Of a stretch of 64,000 nucleotides of DNA, positions 34,366 through 42,424 are shown piece after piece; the stretch's first letter is position 1; the number at the start of each line of letters is the position of its first letter. The stretch covers positions 1 through 64,000 of the forward strand of contig DVJZ01000026.1 of NCBI GenBank assembly GCA_018716385.1, given 5' to 3'. The notes beneath the pieces are model-generated. The model worked only from the letters and a program-made list of their open reading frames with translations, searched no databases and was not told where the DNA came from. The DNA is from Candidatus Enterenecus merdae (lineage in GTDB: Bacteria; Bacillota; Clostridia; Oscillospirales; Oscillospiraceae). The translations under genes were made by a program, and so were the position numbers.

Positions 34366-36615
34366 ATGGCAAAACGCAGCCGGCCCCAGGACTCGGGCCC
34401 CAAGAAGGTCGATAACCCCAACGTCATGGGCCTGCGGGCCCAGGTGCTGGAGCAGCCCATCACCCAGACCCTGGAAGTCAACTATATGCCCTATGCCATG
34501 TCGGTCATCGTCTCCCGGGCCATCCCGGAGATCGACGGCTTCAAGCCCAGCCACCGCAAGCTGCTGTACACCATGTACCAGATGCACCTGCTGGGGGGCA
34601 GCCGCACCAAGAGCGCCAACGTGGTGGGGGCCACCATGAAGCTCAACCCCCACGGGGACGCGGCCATCTACGACACCATGGTGCGCCTGTCCCGGGGCTA
34701 CGGCGCTCTGCTCCACCCGCTGGTGGACTCCAAGGGCAACTTCGGCAAGGTCTACTCCCGGGATATGGCCTGGGCCGCCTCCCGGTACACCGAGGTGCGG
34801 CTGGACCCCATCTGTCAGGAGTTGTTCCGGGACATCGACCAGGACGCGGTGGACTTTGTCCCCAACTACGACGGCAAGCTCCAGGAGCCTACTCTGCTGC
34901 CCACCACCTTCCCCAACGTGCTGGTGGCGGCCAATCAGGGCATCGCCGTGGGTATGGCCTCCAACCTGTGCGGGTTCAACCTGGCCGAGGTGTGCCAGGC
35001 GGCCATCGCCCGGATGCGGGACCCGGAGGCAGACCTGATGGCCATCCTGAAGGCTCCCGACTTCTCCACCGGCGGCCAGCTGCTGTACGACGGGGCTGCC
35101 CTGGCCGAGATCTATCGCACCGGGCGGGGCAGCGTGAAGCTGCGGGCCAAGTGGCGGTATGTGCAGCAGGAGCACCTCATCGAGGTCTATGAGATCCCCT
35201 ACTCCACCACCGTGGAGGCCATCCTGGACAAGGTGGCCGAGCTGGTCAAGTCCGGCAAGGTCCGGGAGATCTCCGACATGCGGGACGAGACCGGCCTGGA
35301 CGGATTGAAGCTGACCATCGACCTGAAGCGGGGGGCCGACCCGGACAAGCTCATGGCCCGGCTGTTCCAGCTCACCCCCTTGCAGGATACCTTCTCCTGC
35401 AACTTCAACATCCTCATCGCCGGGATGCCCCGGGTGATGGGGGTGGGCGAGATCCTGGACGAGTGGATCGCCTGGCGGATGGACGGCGTGCGCCGGCGCA
35501 CCTATCATGTGTGCAAGAAGAAGGAGGAAAAGCTCCACCTGCTCAAGGGGTTAAAGCGCATCCTGCTGGACATCGACAAGGCCATCCGCATCATCCGGGA
35601 AACGGAGGAAGAGTCCGAGGTGGTGCCCAACCTGATCATCGGCTTTGGCATCGACCAGATCCAGGCCGAGTATGTGGCCGACATCCGGCTGCGCAACCTC
35701 AACAAGGAGCACATCCTCAAGCGCATCCAGGAGGTGGGCGCGCTGGAGGAGGAAATCGCCGACCTGAAGGACCTCATCCAATCCCCCCAGCGCATCCAGG
35801 CGGTGATGGCCGGCGAGCTGGAGCAGGTGGAGAAAAAGTTCGCCCTGCCCCGCCGCACCGAAATCATATACGACTATCAGCTGCCCCAGGATGTTCCGGA
35901 GGCCGCCCAGCAGGCGCCGGAGTACCCGGTGCACGTCTTCCTCTCCCGGGACGGCTACTTCAAGAAAATCACCCCTCAGTCCCTGCGCATGAGCGGGGAG
36001 CAGAAGTACAAGGAGGGGGACGGCCCCTTCCTGCAGTGGGAGGGGAACAACCGGGACGAGCTGCTGGTGTTTACCGACCACCAGCAGTGTTACAAGACCC
36101 GGCTGGCCGACTTTGAGGACAGCAAAGCCAGCGTGCTGGGGGACTACCTGCCCACCAAGCTGGGCATGGACCCGGACGAGCGGTTCGTGTGGGCCTGCGA
36201 CCCCGGGGACTACCGCGCCCACCTGCTGCTGTTCTATGCCAACGGCAAGGCCGCCCGGGTGGAGCTGTCCGCCTATCAGACCCAGACCCGGCGCAGGAAG
36301 CTCACCGGGGCGCTGTCTGACAAGGCCCCCCTGGTGTCCGCCATGGTGCTCCAGGAGGACATGGAGGTGGCGGTGTGCTCCACCCAGGGGCGGTGCGTGG
36401 TGTTCCACACCGCTTCCCTCACCCCAAAGACCACCCGGTCCACCCAGGGGGTCAACGTGATCACCCTCAAACCCGGCCATCAGCTGGCGTGGGCCAAGCC
36501 CCTGGCCGAGACCCAGATCGTCCACGCCGCCCGGTACCGGGCCCGCTCCCTGCCCATCGCCGGAGCGCTGCTCCAGGAGGAGGACCGGGGCGAGGCCCAA
36601 CTGTCCCTGCTGTGA
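34366..36615 (+). CDS. Divergent type IIA topoisomerase A subunit (GyrA/ParC-like)
   Basis: 749 residues. The catalytic tyrosine is Y141 in AASRYTEVRL; the quinolone-region blocks are recognisable (MSVIVSRAIPEIDGFKPSHRK). A coiled-coil arm (about 400-480) and a C-terminal beta-propeller-like part (520-740) follow. The classic GyrA box is not evident, so true gyrase activity is doubtful. It is cotranscribed with the B subunit; the 257-base gap holds the duplicated 3' end and hairpin element. Confidence 0.88.
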   Translation: MAKRSRPQDSGPKKVDNPNVMGLRAQVLEQPITQTLEVNYMPYAMSVIVSRAIPEIDGFKPSHRKLLYTMYQMHLLGGSRTKSANVVGATMKLNPHGDAAIYDTMVRLSRGYGALLHPLVDSKGNFGKVYSRDMAWAASRYTEVRLDPICQELFRDIDQDAVDFVPNYDGKLQEPTLLPTTFPNVLVAANQGIAVGMASNLCGFNLAEVCQAAIARMRDPEADLMAILKAPDFSTGGQLLYDGAALAEIYRTGRGSVKLRAKWRYVQQEHLIEVYEIPYSTTVEAILDKVAELVKSGKVREISDMRDETGLDGLKLTIDLKRGADPDKLMARLFQLTPLQDTFSCNFNILIAGMPRVMGVGEILDEWIAWRMDGVRRRTYHVCKKKEEKLHLLKGLKRILLDIDKAIRIIRETEEESEVVPNLIIGFGIDQIQAEYVADIRLRNLNKEHILKRIQEVGALEEEIADLKDLIQSPQRIQAVMAGELEQVEKKFALPRRTEIIYDYQLPQDVPEAAQQAPEYPVHVFLSRDGYFKKITPQSLRMSGEQKYKEGDGPFLQWEGNNRDELLVFTDHQQCYKTRLADFEDSKASVLGDYLPTKLGMDPDERFVWACDPGDYRAHLLLFYANGKAARVELSAYQTQTRRRKLTGALSDKAPLVSAMVLQEDMEVAVCSTQGRCVVFHTASLTPKTTRSTQGVNVITLKPGHQLAWAKPLAETQIVHAARYRARSLPIAGALLQEEDRGEAQLSLL

Positions 36616-36652
36616 CGGCCCCTCGGCAAACCCCTGCGGAAAAGGAGGTCCC

Positions 36653-37525
36653 ATGAATCCCGCCACATTCCGAAAGCAGCTGGTATCCTTTCTGATCATC
36701 ACCCTGGCCGCCGCGGCCTACGCCATTGGGTTTGTCTGGTGCTATGAACCCAACAACATCGCCTTCGGCGGCATCACCGGCCTGGCCCAGATCGTCAACC
36801 ACCTGATCCCGGCCGTCCCCATCGGCGTCACCGTCATCGTGCTCAACCTCCCCCTGTTCCTGCTGGGCTGGCGGCTGCTGGGAGGCAGGATGCTGCTGGG
36901 CTCGCTGTACGCCATGGCCCTGTCCTCGCTGTTCATCGACCTGTTCTCCTCTCTGTGGGACTGGCAGCCCATGAACCCCATGCTGGGGTGCATCTTCGGC
37001 GGGCTGATCCTGGGGGTGGCCCTGGGGCTGGTGTTTCAGCAGGACGCCACCACCGGCGGCACCGACCTGGCCGCGCGGCTTTTGAAGCTGCGCCTTGCCT
37101 GGCTGCCCATGGGCAAGCTGCTCATGGCGGTGGACCTGGTGGTCATCGTGCTGGTGGCCCTGGCCTTCCGCGCCCTGGACACCATGCTGTACGGCCTGGT
37201 GGCCCTGTATATCTCGTCCATCGCCATGGACGGCGTCCTTTACGGGCTGGACAACGCCAAGGTGGCCTATATCGTCAGCGAGCGCAATGGGGAGATCAGC
37301 CGCGCCATTGTGGAGCAGCTGGAGCGTGGGGTCACCATCCTCCAGGGGCAGGGGGCCTACACCGGCGCAGACCGGAAGGTGCTGCTGTGCGCCTTCAAGC
37401 AGCGGGAGATCGCCTCCATCAAGAACTTGGTCAAACAGATCGACCCGGACGCCTTCCTCATCGTGTGCCCTGCCCACGAGGTGTTGGGAGAAGGGTTCCG
37501 GGCCTATCGGAAAAACGACCTGTAA
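36653..37525 (+). CDS. YitT-family membrane protein (DUF161/DUF2179)
   Basis: 290 residues: five or six membrane segments in the first 210 residues (start PNNIAFGGITGLAQI, later QQDATTGGTDLAARLL), then a cytoplasmic DUF2179 domain (RGVTILQGQGAYTG). YitT proteins may be transporters or sensors; none is well defined. AAAGGAGG precedes the start. Probably cotranscribed with the topoisomerase genes. Confidence 0.88.
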   Translation: MNPATFRKQLVSFLIITLAAAAYAIGFVWCYEPNNIAFGGITGLAQIVNHLIPAVPIGVTVIVLNLPLFLLGWRLLGGRMLLGSLYAMALSSLFIDLFSSLWDWQPMNPMLGCIFGGLILGVALGLVFQQDATTGGTDLAARLLKLRLAWLPMGKLLMAVDLVVIVLVALAFRALDTMLYGLVALYISSIAMDGVLYGLDNAKVAYIVSERNGEISRAIVEQLERGVTILQGQGAYTGADRKVLLCAFKQREIASIKNLVKQIDPDAFLIVCPAHEVLGEGFRAYRKNDL

Positions 37526-37568
37526 GCGCCCGGGCACCGCGGGGCCATCGGACCAAGGAGGGATGCGC

Positions 37569-38666
37569 ATGAGAAAACGGATCGGGCTGGCGCTGCTGGC
37601 CGGGGCGCTGCTGTGGGGGACAGGGTGCGCCTCCCTGTTGGAGCGCAGCTATGTCTCAGCCACCGCCCATGTGGACTACTACTATGTGCCCGAGGATCCC
37701 TCCACCCTCCGGGCGGAGACCTACCAGGGGCTGGTCAACGCCATCTTGTACCTGGTGGAGAGCTATGCAGACACGGGCACCATCCGGCTGTACAACTACA
37801 CTGGCGACGTGGAGGCCGACCTGGCCAACGCCTGCGCCGAGATCCGCAGCGAGGACCCTCTGGGGGCCTACGCCGTGCAGGACATCCGCTACGACACCAC
37901 CAGGATCGTCACCTACTATGAGGTCAACCTGGACCTTCTCTACTCCCGCTCGGCCCAAGAGGTAGAGGGCATCGTGCCGGTCACGGGGCTGGGCGGCCTG
38001 CAGACGGCCTTCTCCGAGGCGGTGGCCGCCCTGGATGAACAGGCGGCCATCCGGGCCGCCCGCTTCTCCTGGACCGAGCAGGAGCTGAGCGAGCTGTTTT
38101 GGACCGCCTACTACGGCCAGCCTCTCTACGCCGTGCCGGGGTCCCAGGTGTCCTTCACCTTCTACCCGGACACGGGCACACAGCGCATCATCGAGTTGTC
38201 CATCCTCTGGCCCCAAACGGTCCAGGAGCTGGCGCAACGGGCTGAGCGGCTGGAGCGGGCCGCCCTGCAAGCGCTGGCCGCCCTGCCCGCCGCCGGTCAG
38301 GCTCCCACCCTGTCGGAGGTGGCCGGCGCGCTGGGTTCCACCGCCGTCTATGACCCCCAGGGCAGCCCCGATCCGGAGCAGGCCCTGGCAGGCGCCCCCG
38401 CCAACGGGCTGGGGCTGGCGTTGGCCATGGAGCTGCTCTGCCATCAGGCCGGGCTGGAGGCCTTTCTGGTACAGGGCGCCTCCCCCCAGGGACAGGAGCC
38501 CTGGCTGATCGTGGAGCAGGGGGAGGGATACCGGCACCTGCTTGTTTCAGACCTGGCCGCCTTTCTGGTCGGCGGCCTGGGGGAGCTGCCGCTGTACACC
38601 GATCAGGAGCTGGCCCAGATGGGTCATTCCTGGCCGCAATCCTTTTACCCGGTCTGCTCGGACTGA
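37569..38666 (+). CDS. Lipoprotein of unknown function
   Basis: 365 residues from ATG 37569, 7 bases after AAGGAGG. The lipobox is GTGC at about residue 18. Two mixed alpha/beta regions follow. The last 110 residues (ANGLGLALAMELLCHQAGLE then AFLVQG and a later HLLVSDLAAF) have the spacing of transglutaminase-like domains but no clear Cys-His-Asp triad in order, so it may be a binding relic. It follows yitT by 43 bases, likely one transcript. I do not recognise the family. Confidence 0.7.
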   Translation: MRKRIGLALLAGALLWGTGCASLLERSYVSATAHVDYYYVPEDPSTLRAETYQGLVNAILYLVESYADTGTIRLYNYTGDVEADLANACAEIRSEDPLGAYAVQDIRYDTTRIVTYYEVNLDLLYSRSAQEVEGIVPVTGLGGLQTAFSEAVAALDEQAAIRAARFSWTEQELSELFWTAYYGQPLYAVPGSQVSFTFYPDTGTQRIIELSILWPQTVQELAQRAERLERAALQALAALPAAGQAPTLSEVAGALGSTAVYDPQGSPDPEQALAGAPANGLGLALAMELLCHQAGLEAFLVQGASPQGQEPWLIVEQGEGYRHLLVSDLAAFLVGGLGELPLYTDQELAQMGHSWPQSFYPVCSD

Positions 38667-38689
38667 CCAGGCCGCGCGGCAAGGCAAGA

Positions 38690-38727
38690 GGACGGGGGGA
38701 CGCCGTTGGCGTCCCCCCGTCCTTTTT
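38690..38727 (+). terminator. Terminator after the lipoprotein gene
   Basis: GGACGGGGGGACGCC and GCGTCCCCCCGTCC form a long stem followed by TTTTT. Confidence 0.85.
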
Positions 38728-38746
38728 GACTGTCTCAACCGATCCC

Positions 38747-39370
38747 TCAGTTCCGGGTGAAGGGGGCCATCTCCAGCCGAATGAAGTGGCCCTGGTCATG
38801 GCTGCACACCGGGCACAGCGCAGGGGCCTGGGAAGCCCGGATGAGCTCCCCGCAGTTCAGGCACATCCACACCGTCTCCTCCCCGTCGGCAAAGAGCTTT
38901 TTCCCCTCCAGCAGGTCGGCAAACAGCCCAAAGCGGTCCCCGTGGGTCTTTTCGATCTGGGCGATCATCTCAAACCGGCCGCCGATCACCTCAAACCCCT
39001 CCTGCCGGGCAATGCGGCCAAACTCGGCATAGTCGTGCTCAAACTCCTGATACTCGTTGTGCTGGGCGGCCCGGAGCTGGCCCAGGGTGTCCGGGTACAG
39101 GTCCACCGGATAGGTACCGTCCACCTCAATGGTCTGCCCGGACAGCTCCTTGAGCAGGTTGTAGAAGACCTTGGCATGGGCCTGCTCCTGGGCGGCGGTG
39201 AAGGCGAACACCTGGGACACCACCGTCAGCCCCTCCTTCTTGGCCAGGCTGGCGGCAAAGGTATAACGGTTGCGGGCCTGGCTCTCCCCGGCGAAGGCCC
39301 GCATCAGGTTCTCCCGGGTCTGGCTCTTGGCAAAGTCCACGTTGCCTTGGGTGAAGTTCTCGGCAGTCAT
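38747..39370 (-). CDS. rbr: Rubrerythrin
   Basis: 207 residues from ATG 39370, with GGAGG upstream. A four-helix diiron domain carries ExxH-type ligands (AGESQARNRY, AAQEQAH, EYQEFEHDYAEF), followed by a rubredoxin-like iron site CLNC...CPVC. It reduces hydrogen peroxide with NADH-derived electrons in anaerobes. It is a single-gene unit downstream of proBA on the same strand. Confidence 0.93.
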   Translation of the reverse strand: MTAENFTQGNVDFAKSQTRENLMRAFAGESQARNRYTFAASLAKKEGLTVVSQVFAFTAAQEQAHAKVFYNLLKELSGQTIEVDGTYPVDLYPDTLGQLRAAQHNEYQEFEHDYAEFGRIARQEGFEVIGGRFEMIAQIEKTHGDRFGLFADLLEGKKLFADGEETVWMCLNCGELIRASQAPALCPVCSHDQGHFIRLEMAPFTRN

Positions 39371-39461
39371 AAAGGGATCCCTCCTTGCAAGATACCGCAA
39401 GTATGCCCCTTTTTGGCCAAGCGCATACCCAACCCCGAAGAGGGGTATGCCGCCCACAGCG

Positions 39462-40718
39462 CTACCGGATCTGACCGCTGCCCTTGATGATGTATTTATA
39501 GCTGCACAGCTCGGCCAGCCCCATGGGCCCCCGGGCATGGAGCCGCTGGGTAGAGATGCCCATCTCGCAGCCCAAGCCGAACTCTCCCCCATCGGTGAAG
39601 CGGGTGGAGGCGTTCCAATAGACCGCGGCGCTGTCCACCGTAGACAGGAACCGCTCCGCCGCCTGCTCGTCACCGGTGACGATGGCCTCGGAATGGCCGG
39701 TGGAATGGGCGGCGATGTGGGCCACGGCATCCTCCAGGCTGTCCACCACCCCTACGGCCAGGATGTAGTCCAAAAACTCTGTGTCGAAATCCTGCGCCCC
39801 GGCGGCCTTGCCGGGGATCAGGCCCGCCGCAGCCCGGTCCAGCCGGAGCTCCACCGGGGGCAGGCCCTGGCCCGCGCGCCCCTCCACCAGGCGCTGGCGC
39901 AGCGCCGGCAGAAAGTCGGGGGCGAGGTCCCGGTGCACCAGGCAGACCTCGGCGGCATTGCACACGCTGGGCCGGCTGCACTTGGCGTTCTCCACAATGT
40001 CCAGCGCCATGTCCCGATCCGCCGCCCGGTCCACATAGATATGGCAAATGCCCGTGCCCGTCTCGATCACCGGCACCGCCGCGTGCTCTACACAGGCCCG
40101 GATCAGCCCCGCCCCGCCCCGGGGGATGAGCAGGTCCACCAGGCCCCGGGCGGTCATCAGTTCGTTGGCCGACTGGCGGGAGGTGTCCTCCACCAGCGCC
40201 ACCGCATCCTCGGGCAGTCCCGCCTGGGCCAGGCCTGCCCGCAGGGCGGCCACGATGGCCGCGGCGGACCGGTGGGCTTCCTTCCCCCCCCGGAGCACGC
40301 AGGCCGACCCCGCCTTCAGCGCCAAGGCTGCGGCGTCCGAGGTGACGTTGGGCCGGCTTTCATAGATGATGGCGATCACCCCCATGGGCACGCAGGTCTT
40401 TTCTATCACCAGCCCGTTGGGCCGCTCCACCCGGCGCAGCACCTGGCCCACCGGATCGGGCAGGGCAGCCACCTCCCGCATCCCGGCGGCCATGCCCCGG
40501 ATCCGCTCCGGGCTCAGCGCCAACCGGTCCAGCATCACGTCGGACACCGTACCACGGGCCGCCTCCAGATCCTTCCCGTTGGCGGCCAGGATCGCTTCCG
40601 CCTGCCCCTCCAATGCGTCGGCCATGGCCAGCAGGGCCGCGTTTTTCCGCTCTGTCCCGGCCAGGGCCACGGCGGACTTTGCCCCCTGCGCCCGGCGCAA
40701 CAGTTCCTGTGTGGTCAT
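39462..40718 (-). CDS. proA: Glutamate-5-semialdehyde dehydrogenase
   Basis: 418 residues of the aldehyde dehydrogenase fold; the catalytic Cys lies in [16 protein letters not shown]. It reduces gamma-glutamyl phosphate with NADPH, the second step of proline synthesis. The start overlaps the proB stop (ATGA). Confidence 0.94.
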   Translation of the reverse strand: MTTQELLRRAQGAKSAVALAGTERKNAALLAMADALEGQAEAILAANGKDLEAARGTVSDVMLDRLALSPERIRGMAAGMREVAALPDPVGQVLRRVERPNGLVIEKTCVPMGVIAIIYESRPNVTSDAAALALKAGSACVLRGGKEAHRSAAAIVAALRAGLAQAGLPEDAVALVEDTSRQSANELMTARGLVDLLIPRGGAGLIRACVEHAAVPVIETGTGICHIYVDRAADRDMALDIVENAKCSRPSVCNAAEVCLVHRDLAPDFLPALRQRLVEGRAGQGLPPVELRLDRAAAGLIPGKAAGAQDFDTEFLDYILAVGVVDSLEDAVAHIAAHSTGHSEAIVTGDEQAAERFLSTVDSAAVYWNASTRFTDGGEFGLGCEMGISTQRLHARGPMGLAELCSYKYIIKGSGQIR

Positions 40719-41527
40719 GATTTCGTCCTCCTCTCCCGCTGGCCCCCTGCCTCCGAGGGCTTTGCCCGGGCCACGAACCGGGTGCCGGCGGGACGGCCAG
40801 CCACGATGTCATAGAGTAGCTCCGGCCTGGCCCCGTTGGCAATCACCATGTCACAGCCCCCCTGCATGGCCATTTGGGCCGCCTTCAGCTTGGTTGCCAT
40901 GCCGCCGGTGGCCAGGGCGCTGCCCGGACGGCCGGCCAGGGACTCGATGTCCGGGGTGATCTCCTCCACCAGGGGAATGAGGCGGGCTTCAGCATCTCGC
41001 CGAGGGTCTGCGGTGTACAGCCCATCCATGTCGGTGAGCACCACCAGCAGATCGGCCCCCACGCTGCACGCCACCACCGCCCCCAGGGTGTCGTTGTCCC
41101 CCACGCAGATCTCCGCGGTGGCCACGGTGTCGTTCTCGTTGACGATGGGCAGCGCCCCCAGCTCCAGCAGCCGGCGCACCGTGTTCTCAAAGTTATGCCG
41201 GCGCTCTTGATGGTCGATGTCCGCCCCGGTGAGCAGCAGCTGGGCCACGGTGTGGTTGTACCGGGAAAACAGCTCGTCATAGGCATACATCAGCTCACAC
41301 TGGCCCACCGCGGCGGCAGCCTGCTTGGTTGGCATATCCTCCGGCCGGCCGGGCAGGTTCAGCTTGCCCACCCCCATGCCGATGGCCCCGGAGGAGACCA
41401 GGATCAGCTCATGCCCCTCGTTTTTCAGGTCGGAGAGCACCTTCACCAGCGCCTCCACATGACGGATATTCATCCGCCCGGTGGCATAGGCCAGGGTGGA
41501 GGTGCCCACCTTGACGACCACTTTCAT
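40715..41527 (-). CDS. proB: Glutamate 5-kinase, short form
   Basis: 270 residues from ATG 41527 ([17 protein letters not shown]). An amino-acid kinase fold with VSSGAIGMG and [11 protein letters not shown]. It phosphorylates glutamate for proline synthesis. It lacks the C-terminal PUA domain found in the E. coli enzyme, as in many Firmicutes. First gene of proBA. Confidence 0.94.
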   Translation of the reverse strand: MKVVVKVGTSTLAYATGRMNIRHVEALVKVLSDLKNEGHELILVSSGAIGMGVGKLNLPGRPEDMPTKQAAAAVGQCELMYAYDELFSRYNHTVAQLLLTGADIDHQERRHNFENTVRRLLELGALPIVNENDTVATAEICVGDNDTLGAVVACSVGADLLVVLTDMDGLYTADPRRDAEARLIPLVEEITPDIESLAGRPGSALATGGMATKLKAAQMAMQGGCDMVIANGARPELLYDIVAGRPAGTRFVARAKPSEAGGQRERRTKS

Positions 41528-41582
41528 ACCCATCCCTCTCTTCCACCCGCTGCAAAGTAAAGCCATGATACCACAGCCGGGT

Positions 41583-41621
41583 TAAAAAGAAAAGCGCGGG
41601 ACGAAAAATTTCGCCCCGCGC
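41583..41621 (-). terminator. Terminator for lexA
   Basis: On the minus strand a stem GCGCGGGGCGAAA / TTCGTCCCGCGC is followed by TTTTCTTTTT, 8 bases after the lexA stop. Confidence 0.8.
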
Positions 41622-41628
41622 CGCCCCG

Positions 41629-42228
41629 TCAATACCGGCGCACCACCGCCACCACCCGGCCCAGGATGGTACATCCCGTCCCATCGATGGGCTGGTACTC
41701 AGGGCTGGAGTTCTCCGGGTAGAGCCAGACATGGCCGTTCTCCCGCCGGTAGGTCTTCACCGTGGCCTCCTGGTCAAACAGGGCCACCACGATATCGCCG
41801 CTGCGGACCTGCTGCTGCTGATGGACCACTACCACGTCGCCGGGCAGGATGCCCGCCTCCAGCATAGACTCGCCCCGGACCCGAAGGGCGAAGTGTTCCC
41901 CTACCCGGCCCCCGGTGTCAAAGCTCAGGTAATCCTCGATGCACTCCTCAGCCAGAATGGGCGCGCCGGCGGCCACCGAACCCAGCAGAGGGACCTGGTT
42001 GCGGCGGTTGTGGGCCCCGTCGGTGACGGTGATGGCCCGGGTCTTGCCCTCCGCCTGGGCGATCAGCCCCGCCTCCCGCAGGCTGCGCAGATGGAAGTGG
42101 ACCGTAGAGGGGGAGCGCAGCCCCACCGCCTGGGCGATCTCCCGCACGGAGGGAGGATAGCCGTGATCCTGGGAAAAGTCCAGAATGTAGTCATAGATCT
42201 GCTGCTGTTTGGGGGATAATTTGCTCAT
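41629..42228 (-). CDS. lexA: LexA repressor
   Basis: 199 residues from ATG 42228 (AAGGAG upstream; GTG 42237 is less likely). The N-terminal winged helix has PPSVREIAQAVGL. The self-cleavage site is A87-G88 (SVAAGAP), and the catalytic dyad is S121 (RGESM) and K158 (TVKTY). It represses SOS genes until RecA filaments trigger cleavage. A near-consensus box over its own promoter points to autoregulation; recJ lies divergently. Confidence 0.95.
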   Translation of the reverse strand: MSKLSPKQQQIYDYILDFSQDHGYPPSVREIAQAVGLRSPSTVHFHLRSLREAGLIAQAEGKTRAITVTDGAHNRRNQVPLLGSVAAGAPILAEECIEDYLSFDTGGRVGEHFALRVRGESMLEAGILPGDVVVVHQQQQVRSGDIVVALFDQEATVKTYRRENGHVWLYPENSSPEYQPIDGTGCTILGRVVAVVRRY

Positions 42229-42270
42229 CGCGCCCACTCCTTCCCACCGGGTTGGGTTTTGGATGAAACC

Positions 42271-42299
42271 ATTCTACCACATCCCCATCCAGATGTCAA
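42271..42299 (-). promoter_or_regulatory. Promoter for lexA
   Basis: On the minus strand TTGACA (42299-42294), 17-base spacer, TAGAAT (42276-42271). Confidence 0.75.
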
Positions 42300-42309
42300 A
42301 CATTTGTTC
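42298..42309 (-). promoter_or_regulatory. LexA box
   Basis: GAACAAATGTTT on the minus strand differs by one base from the Gram-positive LexA/DinR core GAAC-N4-GTTC. It overlaps the lexA -35 hexamer. Confidence 0.6.
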
Positions 42310-42358
42310 CAGACAGGCTGAGAGAGGTGAATTTCCGCTCCTTAACCCCTTCCCCCAG

Positions 42359-42387
42359 TTGAAAGCGGCGGCTTAATTTGTTATAAT
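42359..42387 (+). promoter_or_regulatory. Promoter for recJ-rel
   Basis: TTGAAA (42359-42364), 17-base spacer, TATAAT (42382-42387). Confidence 0.7.
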
Positions 42388-42424
42388 AGAGGCAATTTTA
42401 TGTCTGAAGCTTGAGGATGGAACC

